Assembly: GCA_023052935.1 (NCBI GenBank)
Contig: CM041298.1
Span: forward strand, 52,393,313 to 52,457,312
Source: Piezodorus guildinii
Taxonomy: Eukaryota > Arthropoda > Insecta > Hemiptera > Pentatomidae
Length of the DNA stretch: 64,000 nt
Direction: 5' to 3'
The translations under genes were made by a program, and so were the position numbers. Shown piece after piece: positions 1 through 11,181 of this stretch. Numbering within the stretch: the first letter of the stretch is position 1; each line of letters starts with the position of its first letter. Under the pieces are notes generated by a model that saw nothing but the letters and a program-made list of their open reading frames with translations, made no database searches and was not told where the DNA came from.

Positions 1-779
1 AAATTGAATTTCTATTGAAACATGTGTTTTTATTAAAAATCTATTATATCATTATCTGAAATAATCAGTTAGTTTCATTGGCTTTTCATCACTCTTTATT
101 AACTTTTACAAGCTTGTGTATTAGATAATATTTTTTCTAATATCTTTAGCTTTCCAACGGTATATTATACATCTATATTACTGCTCTTATGTTCAAAACA
201 AAATATTGCATTAAAACAATATTTTTTCAGTTTTCTCCTTTAGTTGTTTATCAAATTTGCTCAAATTTCATATTTAGCTTTTAATTATCAATGCTAACAA
301 GATAATATAGTTATTTTTATAGAATCTACAGAATTAAAGGTACTTTAGAGGGAGAAAATTTAAAATATTGACATTTAAGCCCTGTCAGACTATTTTAATC
401 AGAATAAAACCTACATGATATTTATGCCCATTTAACTTTATATCGACATAGCGAGTTTAATCAAAATTGTAGGAACCGCTTTTGAGAAAATCATAAAAAG
501 GTACAATATGCATGGTATAAAGTGGCTCTTCTGGTTAGCCGATTTTAATGAAAAAGTTTTTGTAACATCTCGGGCTTATAGTTGTCTTAAATATGAAATT
601 TTAGTTTCATAGGATTTTTCGTTTCCGCCCGGGAGTTACCACACAAGGACACGCACACAGACCATTTTGCGGGACTTGGTTATTTGGACTCGGGGGACCC
701 TAAAACGTGTATTTCCATTTAAAACTGCAATACTTTTTCTTGCTATATAATTCATATATAGGTAAGTGAAAGTAAAAAC
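1..779 (+). repeat. Family D dispersed repeat, left-truncated by window edge
   Basis: Non-coding, AT-rich dispersed repeat ending in GGTAAGTGAAAGTAAAAA near 762-779. Diverged copies recur at 27416-28296, 28297-28520, 35001-35345, 49000-49560, 53070-54240 (minus) and 60808-61675 (minus). Shared landmarks, in order, are a TGTGTTTTATTAAA start region, AGCTTTCCAACGG, a GCCCTGTCAGACTATTT segment, GAGAAAATC, ATCTCGGGCTTA and TTTGGACTC. Complete copies begin with ACTTTCACTTACCT, the inverse of the end, so short terminal inverted repeats are likely. No coding capacity was seen and the class is unknown. Confidence 0.7.
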
Positions 780-955
780 AACATCAAACTTATGATCTTA
801 TTACTTTTGAATACAATTTATCAACAAGCAATATATATATATTAATCATTGCATAATTATACACACACGGAGCCTTCCCTTATATATAGATATATTAATA
901 CTATATATACATATATTTATAATGGAACGGAAGATTGAGATTCGAGTTGGTAATA
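780..955. other. AT-rich spacer
   Basis: Short simple-sequence DNA with several ATATAT runs between the family D copy and the CR1-like remnant. I see no gene or site in it. Confidence 0.6.
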
Positions 956-1545
956 GAAGATTTTGATGTTTGAAAGAAGATAAATGTTATAAAGGAATTC
1001 ATCAGATGTTTTATTTTTATTTCCAGTCTTCGCTAAGTACTCCATACACCAGGCAACAGTAGTCAAATTTGGGGAGGAGATAACAGAGGAAACAAATAGC
1101 TGACTGGTTTTTAAAGGTAAAGCTCCTTAAAGCTGTTTAAGTATGGAAGTCGATTTTCGGGATATTTCAGATTCATGGTTATTCCAGGATAGGTTTTGTT
1201 TAAAGGTGACTCTAAGGTTCTTAACCGTATTTAGACTGAGACAGGGAATTTATTGATAAAGAGCAGCGGGTGATATGTAAGAGAGTTCAAGGTTGGTTTG
1301 GAGCCTATGAGGATTTCTTTAGTTTGTTTTACTTGCATTGAGCTGAAACTTTTTTTTATTTGCCCATTGAAAAATTTGATCAATATCATTTTTTACTTTA
1401 TGGGTTGCTTTAAAGAGATTTGCAGGGTGAAAAGAAACGTATGTTTGTAGATCATCGGTGTAAAGTTGGTATCGGGAATGATGGATAGAATCCGGTAAGT
1501 CATTAATATAAATCGAAAAAAGAGTTGGTGGTTAAGTTTATGATT
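956..1545 (-). pseudogene. CR1/Jockey-like reverse transcriptase remnant
   Basis: Read on the minus strand from about 1545 downward, a frame gives SIYINDLPDSIHH, then LYTDDLQTYVSFHP (the YADD catalytic box, with T in place of A), then WANKKKFQLNASKTKEI. That order is the palm of CR1/Jockey-group non-LTR reverse transcriptases. Downstream the frame breaks repeatedly but keeps a trace of the thumb region (FDYCCLVYGVLS). Both the endonuclease and the C-terminus are missing. The left breakpoint of the 10.1-kb tandem duplication (1457) falls inside this remnant, so its upper part recurs at 11583-11671. Confidence 0.7.
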
Positions 1546-1811
1546 TAATATTGTAGTTACATGAAATACATCAAACGATCAAAGTTTTGGTTTGCTCTGT
1601 CACTGTATTGCAACGGCATGTACACTTAATTGCCAACATATAACAAAAATAATAAAAACCTGAAAAAAAAGGATAAACACAGTAAGAAGTTTATGTAATA
1701 GAAACTAAGATTATCGATGTCTGAGCTCAGTAAGACTTCGAGGACATTCTGGTCTGTCTTTATTTTGACGTAAGATGTGTGTTTATGGTATTCACTATTG
1801 TAGACAGGTTT

Positions 1812-1817
1812 TTCCAT
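1812..1817 (+). repeat. Target-site duplication TTCCAT, left of FB1 copy 1
   Basis: TTCCAT directly abuts the outer end of the left arm (AGTAGATAAG...). The same six bases directly abut the right arm (...CTTATCTACT) at 10920-10925. Beyond these six bases the flanks differ, as expected for a target duplication. Confidence 0.8.
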
Positions 1818-1863
1818 AGTAGATAAGAATTGCGGGAGCTGGCACACTTTTTTGCGCAGCCAA

Positions 1864-2062
1864 TCAGATGCCAGCATTTGGTCACGTGACCTATGGCGGG
1901 AGATTTGAATTTGAATTTCGACCACGACCTAACCTTAACCACGCTGGTTCGCGCCATCGACCTAACCTAAACCACTAAGCCACGCCCCTTTTTAGTCACG
2001 TGACCCTTCATAAACCTAACCTAAACCACTAGGCCACGCCCCTTTTTGATCACGTGACCCCT
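1864..2062 (+). repeat. E-box repeats at FB1 edge
   Basis: Three CACGTG palindromes at about 1884, 1997 and 2051 lie in a tandemly repeated unit of about 53 bp that reads CCTAACCTAAACCACTA then GCCACGCCCCTTTTT then TCACGTGACC. The opposite strand shows TTAGGTTAGG, two units of the usual arthropod telomere repeat, but this is far too short to be a telomere tract. The block is mirrored near the other end of each FB1 copy. Confidence 0.75.
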
Positions 2063-2082
2063 GTTTGAGAGTATTAAGTCTT

Positions 2083-2800
2083 TATAAAGCATGAGTCTAC
2101 CCGGCGTCCATTTTCTTTTCCCTACGTTTTGGGCTAATTTAGTATTTATAAAGCATGAGTCTACCCGTCCGCCATTTTCTTTCATGACGACACAATTTAT
2201 AAAGCATGAGTCTACCCAGCGTCCATTTTCTTTTCCCTACGTTTTGGGCTAATTTAGTATTTATAAAGCATGAGTCTACCCGTCCGCCATTTTCTTTTAT
2301 GACGTCACAATTTACAAAGCATGAGTCTACCATGCGTCCATTTTCTTTTCCCTACGTTTTGGGCTAATTTAGTATTTATAAAGCATGAGTCTACCCGTCC
2401 GCCATTTTCTTTCATGACGACACAATTTATAAAGCATGAGTCTACCCAGCGTCCATTTTCTTTTCCCTACGTTTTGGGCTAATTTAGTATTTATAAAGCA
2501 TGAGTCTACCCGTCCGCCATTTTCTTTTATGACGTCACAATTTACAAAGCATGAGTCTACCATGCGTCCATTTTCTTTTCCCTACGTTTTGGGCTAATTT
2601 AGTATTTATAAAGCATGAGTCTACCCGTCCGCCATTTTCTTTTATGACGTCACAATTTACAAAGCATGAGTCTACCCGGCGTCCAGTTTCTTTTCCCTAC
2701 GTTTTGGGCTAATTCAGTATTTATAAAGCATGAGTCTACCCGTCCGCCATTTTCTTTTATGACGTCACAATTTACAAAGCATGAGTCTACTCGACGTCCA
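2083..2800 (+). repeat. FB1 dimeric higher-order satellite array
   Basis: About six and a half copies of a ~115-bp dimer. Half A (~50 bp) reads CATGAGTCTACCCGTCCGCC...TGACGTCACAATTTACAAAG. Half B (~65 bp) reads CATGAGTCTACC...CGTCCATTTTC...CCTACGTTTTGGGC. Two adjacent dimers are in turn duplicated with a 230-bp period, so 2139-2333 and 2369-2563 are identical. Each A half has a TGACGTCA or TGACGACA site and CCGCCATTTT. The recurring 64-codon open frames here are a by-product of the repeat. Confidence 0.9.
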
Positions 2801-4593
2801 TTTTGCTCCCCCCACTCCTGCATTAGTTAACCAATCAGAGTGCCTAACTTGAGAGTTCCTCCCGGCTAGGTCCGATGGTCAAATTGTAATGTGTGCTTTT
2901 ACGAAACCTTTCAAACTGTGACATAACCTTACTATTGTTTACATTTTTTGAAACCTCCCTTACTGTTACATAACCTTCTCATTGTTTACATTTTGCTCCC
3001 CCCACTCCTTCAATAGTTAACCAATGAGAGTGCCTAACTTGAGAGTTTATAAAGCATGAGTCTACCATGCGTCCACTTCCTTTTCCCTACGTTTTGGGCT
3101 AATTTAGTATTTATAATGCATGAGTCTACCCGTCCGCCATTTTGTTTTATGGCGTCACAATTTAAAAGCCTTAAGTCTATCCAGCCGCCATTTTGTTTTT
3201 TAATATAGGATTAGTATACCTGACCGGTTCGAGCATGCACCGACATGTCGAATCATGTAAAAACAGGTTAGCGAAAGTACAAGCAGGTTTGAATCATGTT
3301 GAAGCATGCAAGTAAGTGAAACGGAAACATGGACTTTGAACCTTCCTAATGCCTTTAATATAAACATCGTTATAGGGCTTCTTAATCCTATACAGCTTTG
3401 AACTTTGATACTTAATCCTACATTTTAAGTAGCGATAAAAAGTTCCTTAAGCTTAAACGTAAACATGGACTTTGAACCTTCTTAATGCCTTTAATATAAA
3501 CATCGTTATACGGCTTCTTAATCCTGTACAGCTTTGAACTTTGATCCTTAATCCTAATATTTAAATAGCGATAAAAGGTTCCTTAAGCTCTTGGACTACG
3601 GTCTATTATCTTCCTATGTGTAATGATTTTTAATCCTATATAGCTTTGAACTTTGATTCTTAATCCTACTATTTAAATAGCGATAAAAGGCTCCTTAAGC
3701 TCTGAGACTTTGAAGCATTATTATATATATATAAATATAATGCGGACCTTGTACGTTTCATGTCTTAGTATAGTAAATCCCTAAAGATTTAATCGTAAAA
3801 AAGATAAATTTAAGACGTCAATATCAACTTCGTACTGATAATTGCTTAAAGTATAAATATTCCTTAAGCTCTGAGACTTTGAACCATTACCCTCTTAAGT
3901 ATATATATAAATATAATGGGGATTTTGTACGTTTTATCTCTTAGTATAGTAAAAAGATTTAATCGTAAACAAGATAAATTTAAGACGTAAATATCAACTT
4001 TGTTCTAATAATTGCTGAAAGTATAAATATATAATAATATAAAACTTGTACCTATTTCGGTAGGCGAATATAATTTTTTTATATATTTTTTCAACCGTTT
4101 TAATTGTTTTCTCAACTTCTTAGACCATTTTTTACCTTTTCTATGTATTATTTACTTATCATTAACAATTCTGCTTTAGAATTGCTATTTCGCGATGTTT
4201 TCGGAAGAGTTCGTCTAGGCCGGCCTTCGGTCTTCTACCTCACCTAGTTGGACAATCTCTAATCCTTCCGAAAGAAATAAACAATGATATCGTTAATTCT
4301 ATCGAAAAAACAACTAACTAGTGTTATCTCTTGCTAAGGTATTATCAATAATATAGCCGTGAATAATGATACACTACATCGTAATTATTTCGTATTACAC
4401 GAGTTTATCGCATCATTATATAGTCGTTAAGTAATCAAAGTTTAGAACCTTTTTCAGTTCAATATTGAGCCTTCAGCTCTTTGATTTTGAATTTTTAATC
4501 TTTAAAAACATAATAAAAATAGTACGTTATGACAGAAAATTTCAATAAACACCTCTATCTAACTTTAACTAGTATACGACGCCCATTATTAAT

Positions 4594-5035
4594 CACGTGA
4601 CCTATGAACACATCCCCTTATTGTTCATGCCTTTTTCTAATCAGCTAATCAAATTGCTCCATTTTATGAATTTTAAAGTTCCTTCCGGCTAGGTCCGATG
4701 GTCATCGCTAACCTACTTATTGTAATTATAAAAAATTCAATCAACATTTCTACCTAAACTTAACTAACATACAATTCCCTTTTTAATCACGTGACCCTGG
4801 GACCCTGTTCTTATCATTCATACCCATCTCTAATCGGTGCTCTATTTTAAGCATCTGAAAGTTTGATCCGGCGAAGTCCGATGACACTTGCTAACCTACT
4901 CATTGTACTTATATTTTACGCATGCAAAAGTTCCTCCCGGCTAGTTCCGATGGTACTCGCTAGCTTACTCATTGTACTTATAATTTAAATATCCGAAAGT
5001 TCCTCCCGGTTAGTTCTGATGATACTCGCGGACCC
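4594..5035 (+). repeat. Diverged tandem module in FB1 arm
   Basis: Four to five imperfect repeats of a module containing TCC(C/T)GGCTAGGTCCGATGG followed by CTCGCTAACCTACTCATTG. Two of the units are preceded by AATCACGTGACC. A lone related unit sits at 2860-2880. This is non-coding. Confidence 0.65.
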
Positions 5036-5908
5036 ATTGCCAAGTTTACTTTCTTTTTTCTTTTTCTTTTTTAAGCCTTCCTAACTGTTACATAACCTTC
5101 TCAATGAATGAAAATTTTGTAGCATGTTCAATAGTATAATTTTCGGTAATATTTCTATACCTTTCTTATTTAATTTAATTGTCTCCTAACTTAGTCGCAG
5201 AACACACATTACTTTATAAAATATCCGCAAGAGCGCAGCACCCACTCTATTTTGTAATATGTCCAACAGGGCGAAGCTCCTATTCCTTTGGGATTGTATA
5301 TGTTATCCTCCCAATAATGTTTTGTAGAAGCTGAGTGTGCCCAACCGCCATTTTTTTTTTTTTATGGCGCCACCATGTTTGAAGCATAAATATTTATATA
5401 CACAATGATATAAAACTTCATTTTCGACCTATTACGGTCGGAAATTTGTTTTTTATACATAATATTTTCAGCATTTACAATTGTTTTTGCGCCTTCTCAG
5501 ACGGTTATTTACCTGTCCGGACGATTACTTAATTTTAATTAACAACCATGGTCTGCCCAGATCTGGATTACCCTCATACTCGGAAAGCTTTGACCTTCCC
5601 CACTCCTTTTCATCCCAACATCGGTACACACCTCCTAATCCTTTAAGCCTTGGACTTTGAACAGATAATTCCTAAATTTTGTAAACAAAGGAGACTATAA
5701 ATAGGGATGGTTTTCTAGGCCTCTTTCTCATTCTCTTTTACAGCCTCTTGAAAGATAATTTTAAACGTGTCAGTACTGTTTTATTGAACTGTTTTTCATT
5801 TTGGCTTTAAATTGTAGATCATTATAAGTTTTTCAACTATTTTCCATTTTTCTTTTACCCTTCGGATTTTCTAATTTTTAGAAGAAATTTATTCATTTAT
5901 TATTTGAG

Positions 5909-6062
5909 TCTACCCGGCGTCCATTTTCTTTTCCCTACGTTTTGGGCTAATTTAGTCTTTATAAAGCATGAGTCTACCCGGCGTCCATCTTCTTTTCCCT
6001 ACGGTTTGGGCGTGTTTAGTATTTATAAAGCATGAGTCTACCCGGACGCCCTTTTGTTTTTA
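5909..6062 (+). repeat. Short inner satellite array of FB1
   Basis: Three halves of the 2083-2800 satellite recur close to the palindrome centre (GAGTCTACCCGG at about 5908, 5969 and 6033), ending in TGACGTCACCATTTAAAT. The arm therefore carries the same satellite at both ends. Confidence 0.8.
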
Positions 6063-6364
6063 TGACGTCACCATTTAAATAATGTAAACCTGTTCGAGCA
6101 TGCAGCGACATGTCGAATCATGTAGAAACAGATTTGTGCAAGTACAAACAGGTTTGAATCATGTTGAAGCATGCAGGTATGTGAAACGGAAACATGGACT
6201 TTGAACCTTCCTAATGCCTTTAATATAAACATCGTTATAGGGCTTCTTAATCCTATACAGCTTTGAACTTTGATCTTTAATCCTACATTTTAAGTAGTGA
6301 TAAAAAGTTCCTTAAGCTTAAACGTAAACATGGACTTTGAACCTTCTTAATGCCTTTAATATAA

Positions 6365-6370
6365 CGATGT
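6365..6370. other. Palindrome centre of FB1 copy 1
   Basis: The arms meet as TAATATAA-CGATGT-TTATATTA. The ordinary arm repeat continues TAATATAAACATCGTTATAG. The right arm starts with the complement of that continuation, so the centre looks like a strand switch a few bases back within the same repeat, not a random join. Confidence 0.8.
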
Positions 6371-9300
6371 TTATATTAAAGGCATTAAGAAGGTTCAAAG
6401 TCCATGTTTACGTTTAAGCTTAAGGAACTTTTTATCACTACTTAAAATGTAGGATTAAAGATCAAAGTTCAAAGCTGTATAGGATTAAGAAGCCCTATAA
6501 CGATGTTTATATTAAAGGCATTAGGAAGGTTCAAAGTCCATGTTTCCGTTTCACATACCTGCATGCTTCAACATGATTCAAACCTGTTTGTACTTGCACA
6601 AATCTGTTTCTACATGATTCGACATGTCGCTGCATGCTCGAACAGGTTTACATTATTTAAATGGTGACGTCATAAAAACAAAAGGGCGTCCGGGTAGACT
6701 CATGCTTTATAAATACTAAACACGCCCAAACCGTAGGGAAAAGAAGATGGACGCCGGGTAGACTCATGCTTTATAAAGACTAAATTAGCCCAAAACGTAG
6801 GGAAAAGAAAATGGACGCCGGGTAGACTCAAATAATAAATGAATAAATTTCTTCTAAAAATTAGAAAATCCGAAGGGTAAAAGAAAAATGGAAAATAGTT
6901 GAAAAACTTATAATGATCTACAATTTAAAGCCAAAATGAAAAACAGTTCAATAAAACAGTACTGACACGTTTAAAATTATCTTTCAAGAGGCTGTAAAAG
7001 AGAATGAGAAAGAGGCCTAGAAAACCATCCCTATTTATAGTCTCCTTTGTTTACAAAATTTAGGAATTATCTGTTCAAAGTCCAAGGCTTAAAGGATTAG
7101 GAGGTGTGTACCGATGTTGGGATGAAAAGGAGTGGGGGAAGGTCAAAGCTTTCCGAGTATGAGGGTAATCCAGATCTGGGCAGACCATGGTTGTTAATTA
7201 AAATTAAGTAATCGTCCGGACAGGTAAATAACCGTCTGAGAAGGCGCAAAAACAATTGTAAATGCTGAAAATATTATGTATAAAAAACAAATTTCCGACC
7301 GTAATAGGTCGAAAATGAAGTTTTATATCATTGTGTATATAAATATTTATGCTTCAAACATGGTGGCGCCATAAAAAAAAAAAAAATGGCGGTTGGGCAC
7401 ACTCAGCTTCTACAAAACATTATTGGGAGGATAACATATACAATCCCAAAGGAATAGGAGCTTCGCCCTGTTGGACATATTACAAAATAGAGTGGGTGCT
7501 GCGCTCTTGCGGATATTTTATAAAGTAATGTGTGTTCTGCGACTAAGTTAGGAGACAATTAAATTAAATAAGAAAGGTATAGAAATATTACCGAAAATTA
7601 TACTATTGAACATGCTACAAAATTTTCATTCATTGAGAAGGTTATGTAACAGTTAGGAAGGCTTAAAAAAGAAAAAGAAAAAAAGAAAGTAAACTTGGCA
7701 ATGGGTCCGCGAGTATCATCAGAACTAACCGGGAGGAACTTTCGGATATTTAAATTATAAGTACAATGAGTAAGCTAGCGAGTACCATCGGAACTAGCCG
7801 GGAGGAACTTTTGCATGCGTAAAATATAAGTACAATGAGTAGGTTAGCAAGTGTCATCGGACTTCGCCGGATCAAACTTTCAGATGCTTAAAATAGAGCA
7901 CCGATTAGAGATGGGTATGAATGATAAGAACAGGGTCCCAGGGTCACGTGATTAAAAAGGGAATTGTATGTTAGTTAAGTTTAGGTAGAAATGTTGATTG
8001 AATTTTTATAATTACAATAAGTAGGTTAGCGATGACCATCGGACCTAGCCGGAAGGAACTTTAAAATTCATAAAATGGAGCAATTTGATTAGCTGATTAG
8101 AAAAAGGCATGAACAATAAGGGGATGTGTTCATAGGTCACGTGATTAATAATGGGCGTCGTATACTAGTTAAAGTTAGATAGAGGTGTTTATTGAAATTT
8201 TCTGTCATAACGTACTATTTTTATTATGTTTTTAAAGATTAAAAATTCAAAATCAAAGAGCTGAAGGCTCAATATTGAACTGAAAAAGGTTCTAAACTTT
8301 GATTACTTAACGACTATATAATGATGCGATAAACTCGTGTAATACGAAATAATTACGATGTAGTGTATCATTATTCACGGCTATATTATTGATAATACCT
8401 TAGCAAGAGATAACACTAGTTAGTTGTTTTTTCGATAGAATTAACGATATCATTGTTTATTTCTTTCGGAAGGATTAGAGATTGTCCAACTAGGTGAGGT
8501 AGAAGACCGAAGGCCGGCCTAGACGAACTCTTCCGAAAACATCGCGAAATAGCAATTCTAAAGCAGAATTGTTAATGATAAGTAAATAATACATAGAAAA
8601 GGTAAAAAATGGTCTAAGAAGTTGAGAAAACAATTAAAACGGTTGAAAAAATATATAAAAAAATTATATTCGCCTACCGAAATAGGTACAAGTTTTATAT
8701 TATTATATATTTATACTTTCAGCAATTATTAGAACAAAGTTGATATTTACGTCTTAAATTTATCTTGTTTACGATTAAATCTTTTTACTATACTAAGAGA
8801 TAAAACGTACAAAATCCCCATTATATTTATATATATACTTAAGAGGGTAATGGTTCAAAGTCTCAGAGCTTAAGGAATATTTATACTTTAAGCAATTATC
8901 AGTACGAAGTTGATATTGACGTCTTAAATTTATCTTTTTTACGATTAAATCTTTAGGGATTTACTATACTAAGACATGAAACGTACAAGGTCCGCATTAT
9001 ATTTATATATATATAATAATGCTTCAAAGTCTCAGAGCTTAAGGAGCCTTTTATCGCTATTTAAATAGTAGGATTAAGAATCAAAGTTCAAAGCTATATA
9101 GGATTAAAAATCATTACACATAGGAAGATAATAGACCGTAGTCCAAGAGCTTAAGGAACCTTTTATCGCTATTTAAATATTAGGATTAAGGATCAAAGTT
9201 CAAAGCTGTACAGGATTAAGAAGCCGTATAACGATGTTTATATTAAAGGCATTAAGAAGGTTCAAAGTCCATGTTTACGTTTAAGCTTAAGGAACTTTTT

Positions 9301-10919
9301 ATCGCTACTTAAAATGTAGGATTAAGTATCAAAGTTCAAAGCTGTATAGGATTAAGAAGCCCTATAACGATGTTTATATTAAAGGCATTAGGAAGGTTCA
9401 AAGTCCATGTTTCCGTTTCACTTACTTGCATGCTTCAACATGATTCAAACCTGCTTGTACTTTCGCTAACCTGTTTTTACATGATTCGACATGTCGGTGC
9501 ATGCTCGAACCGGTCAGGTATACTAATCCTATATTAAAAAACAAAATGGCGGCTGGATAGACTTAAGGCTTTTAAATTGTGACGCCATAAAACAAAATGG
9601 CGGACGGGTAGACTCATGCATTATAAATACTAAATTAGCCCAAAACGTAGGGAAAAGGAAGTGGACGCATGGTAGACTCATGCTTTATAAACTCTCAAGT
9701 TAGGCACTCTCATTGGTTAACTATTGAAGGAGTGGGGGGAGCAAAATGTAAACAATGAGAAGGTTATGTAACAGTAAGGGAGGTTTCAAAAAATGTAAAC
9801 AATAGTAAGGTTATGTCACAGTTTGAAAGGTTTCGTAAAAGCACACATTACAATTTGACCATCGGACCTAGCCGGGAGGAACTCTCAAGTTAGGCACTCT
9901 GATTGGTTAACTAATGCAGGAGTGGGGGGAGCAAAATGGACGTCGAGTAGACTCATGCTTTGTAAATTGTGACGTCATAAAAGAAAATGGCGGACGGGTA
10001 GACTCATGCTTTATAAATACTGAATTAGCCCAAAACGTAGGGAAAAGAAACTGGACGCCGGGTAGACTCATGCTTTGTAAATTGTGACGTCATAAAAGAA
10101 AATGGCGGACGGGTAGACTCATGCTTTATAAATACTAAATTAGCCCAAAACGTAGGGAAAAGAAAATGGACGCATGGTAGACTCATGCTTTGTAAATTGT
10201 GACGTCATAAAAGAAAATGGCGGACGGGTAGACTCATGCTTTATAAATACTAAATTAGCCCAAAACGTAGGGAAAAGAAAATGGACGCTGGGTAGACTCA
10301 TGCTTTATAAATTGTGTCGTCATGAAAGAAAATGGCGGACGGGTAGACTCATGCTTTATAAATACTAAATTAGCCCAAAACGTAGGGAAAAGAAAATGGA
10401 CGCATGGTAGACTCATGCTTTGTAAATTGTGACGTCATAAAAGAAAATGGCGGACGGGTAGACTCATGCTTTATAAATACTAAATTAGCCCAAAACGTAG
10501 GGAAAAGAAAATGGACGCTGGGTAGACTCATGCTTTATAAATTGTGTCGTCATGAAAGAAAATGGCGGACGGGTAGACTCATGCTTTATAAATACTAAAT
10601 TAGCCCAAAACGTAGGGAAAAGAAAATGGACGCCGGGTAGACTCATGCTTTATAAAGACTTAATACTCTCAAACAGGGGTCACGTGATCAAAAAGGGGCG
10701 TGGCCTAGTGGTTTAGGTTAGGTTTATGAAGGGTCACGTGACTAAAAAGGGGCGTGGCTTAGTGGTTTAGGTTAGGTCGATGGCGCGAACCAGCGTGGTT
10801 AAGGTTAGGTCGTGGTCGAAATTCAAATTCAAATCTCCCGCCATAGGTCACGTGACCAAATGCTGGCATCTGATTGGCTGCGCAAAAAAGTGTGCCAGCT
10901 CCCGCAATTCTTATCTACT
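6371..10919 (-). repeat. FB1 copy 1, right arm
   Basis: Reverse complement of 1818-6364 with all modules in mirrored order; the satellite array lies at about 9937-10655. The only arm difference I noted is one base in the A/T run of the AACCGCCA(T)nATGGCGCC segment (13 versus 14). Confidence 0.88.
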
Positions 10920-10925
10920 TTCCAT
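10920..10925 (+). repeat. Target-site duplication TTCCAT, right of FB1 copy 1
   Basis: Second TTCCAT, immediately outside the right arm end CTTATCTACT. It is followed by unrelated flank (AAATTTATTTTCTC and a T run of 16). Confidence 0.8.
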
Positions 10926-11181
10926 AAATTTATTTTCTCTTTTTTTTTTTTTTTTACCATAATCATAAATGTGTTTTAGAATCGATAAAGTAGAAATAAA
11001 AATAGAAATAGAAAACAAACTTTATTCTGGGACAATGTCCCTTCAGAATAACATTAATGATAAAATAATAATTTATATCTGGCCTAAAACAATATAGAAC
11101 TACATTTAAATAACAAAAGAAAGAGGATAAAAATAAATAAAAGGTCATTGTGACATCTCTATGTCTATCTATCTATCGGCG
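10926..11181 (-). other. RTE-like element 3' region, copy 1
   Basis: AT-rich DNA between FB1 and the RTE-like frame. It holds a 16-T run (poly-A on the minus strand), a segment TTTATTCTGGGACAATGTCCC, and a TCTA microsatellite (TCTATGTCTATCTATCTATC) next to the coding end. A short microsatellite after the stop is usual for RTE 3' ends. Confidence 0.55.

Larger units (their letters stand above)
1818..6364 (+). repeat. FB1 copy 1, left arm
   Basis: From the outer end inward the arm holds: a CACGTG/TTAGGTTAGG edge (1864-2062), a tandem array (2083-2800), a module with CCGATGGTC and poly-C (2805-3050), a bridging segment (3050-3330), TTTGAACCTT repeats (3330-3730), ATATATATAAATATAATG repeats (3730-4060), two related blocks with TATAAAACTT (4040-4170 and 5390-5560), a short second array (5909-6062) and a second copy of the 3220-3460 segment (6080-6364). 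The arm was thus built by internal duplication. Confidence 0.88.
1818..10919. mobile_element. Giant foldback element FB1, copy 1
   Basis: A 9,102-bp element made almost entirely of two inverted arms (1818-6364 and 6371-10919) around a 6-bp centre. Paired positions sum to 12735-12737, so only about 2 bp of indel separates the arms over 4.5 kb. The ends are 5'-AG...CT-3' and the flanks carry the 6-bp duplication TTCCAT. The arms contain tandem satellites, CACGTG blocks and diverged internal duplications, but no open frame longer than about 65 codons. It must therefore be non-autonomous or non-coding. Satellite-armed inverted repeats resemble Drosophila FB elements in plan. A 6-bp duplication with AG ends is what I recall for Polinton/Maverick elements, so a Polinton-derived snap-back form is one hypothesis, not shown here. 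Confidence 0.88.

Noticed and set aside
1925..1990. Telomeric TTAGG tract
   Set aside because: Only two adjacent units per site, embedded in E-box repeats.
2139..2563. Repeated identical 64-codon open frames in the FB1 arms
   Set aside because: They come from the satellite itself, occur eight times by duplication, show no start context or domain and start inside repeat units.
1700..11000. Whole palindrome as a sequencing hairpin artefact
   Set aside because: An artefact would mirror the flank too. Here the outer flanks differ and a 6-bp duplication marks both ends. The tandem duplication of the locus, however, could still be an assembly artefact.
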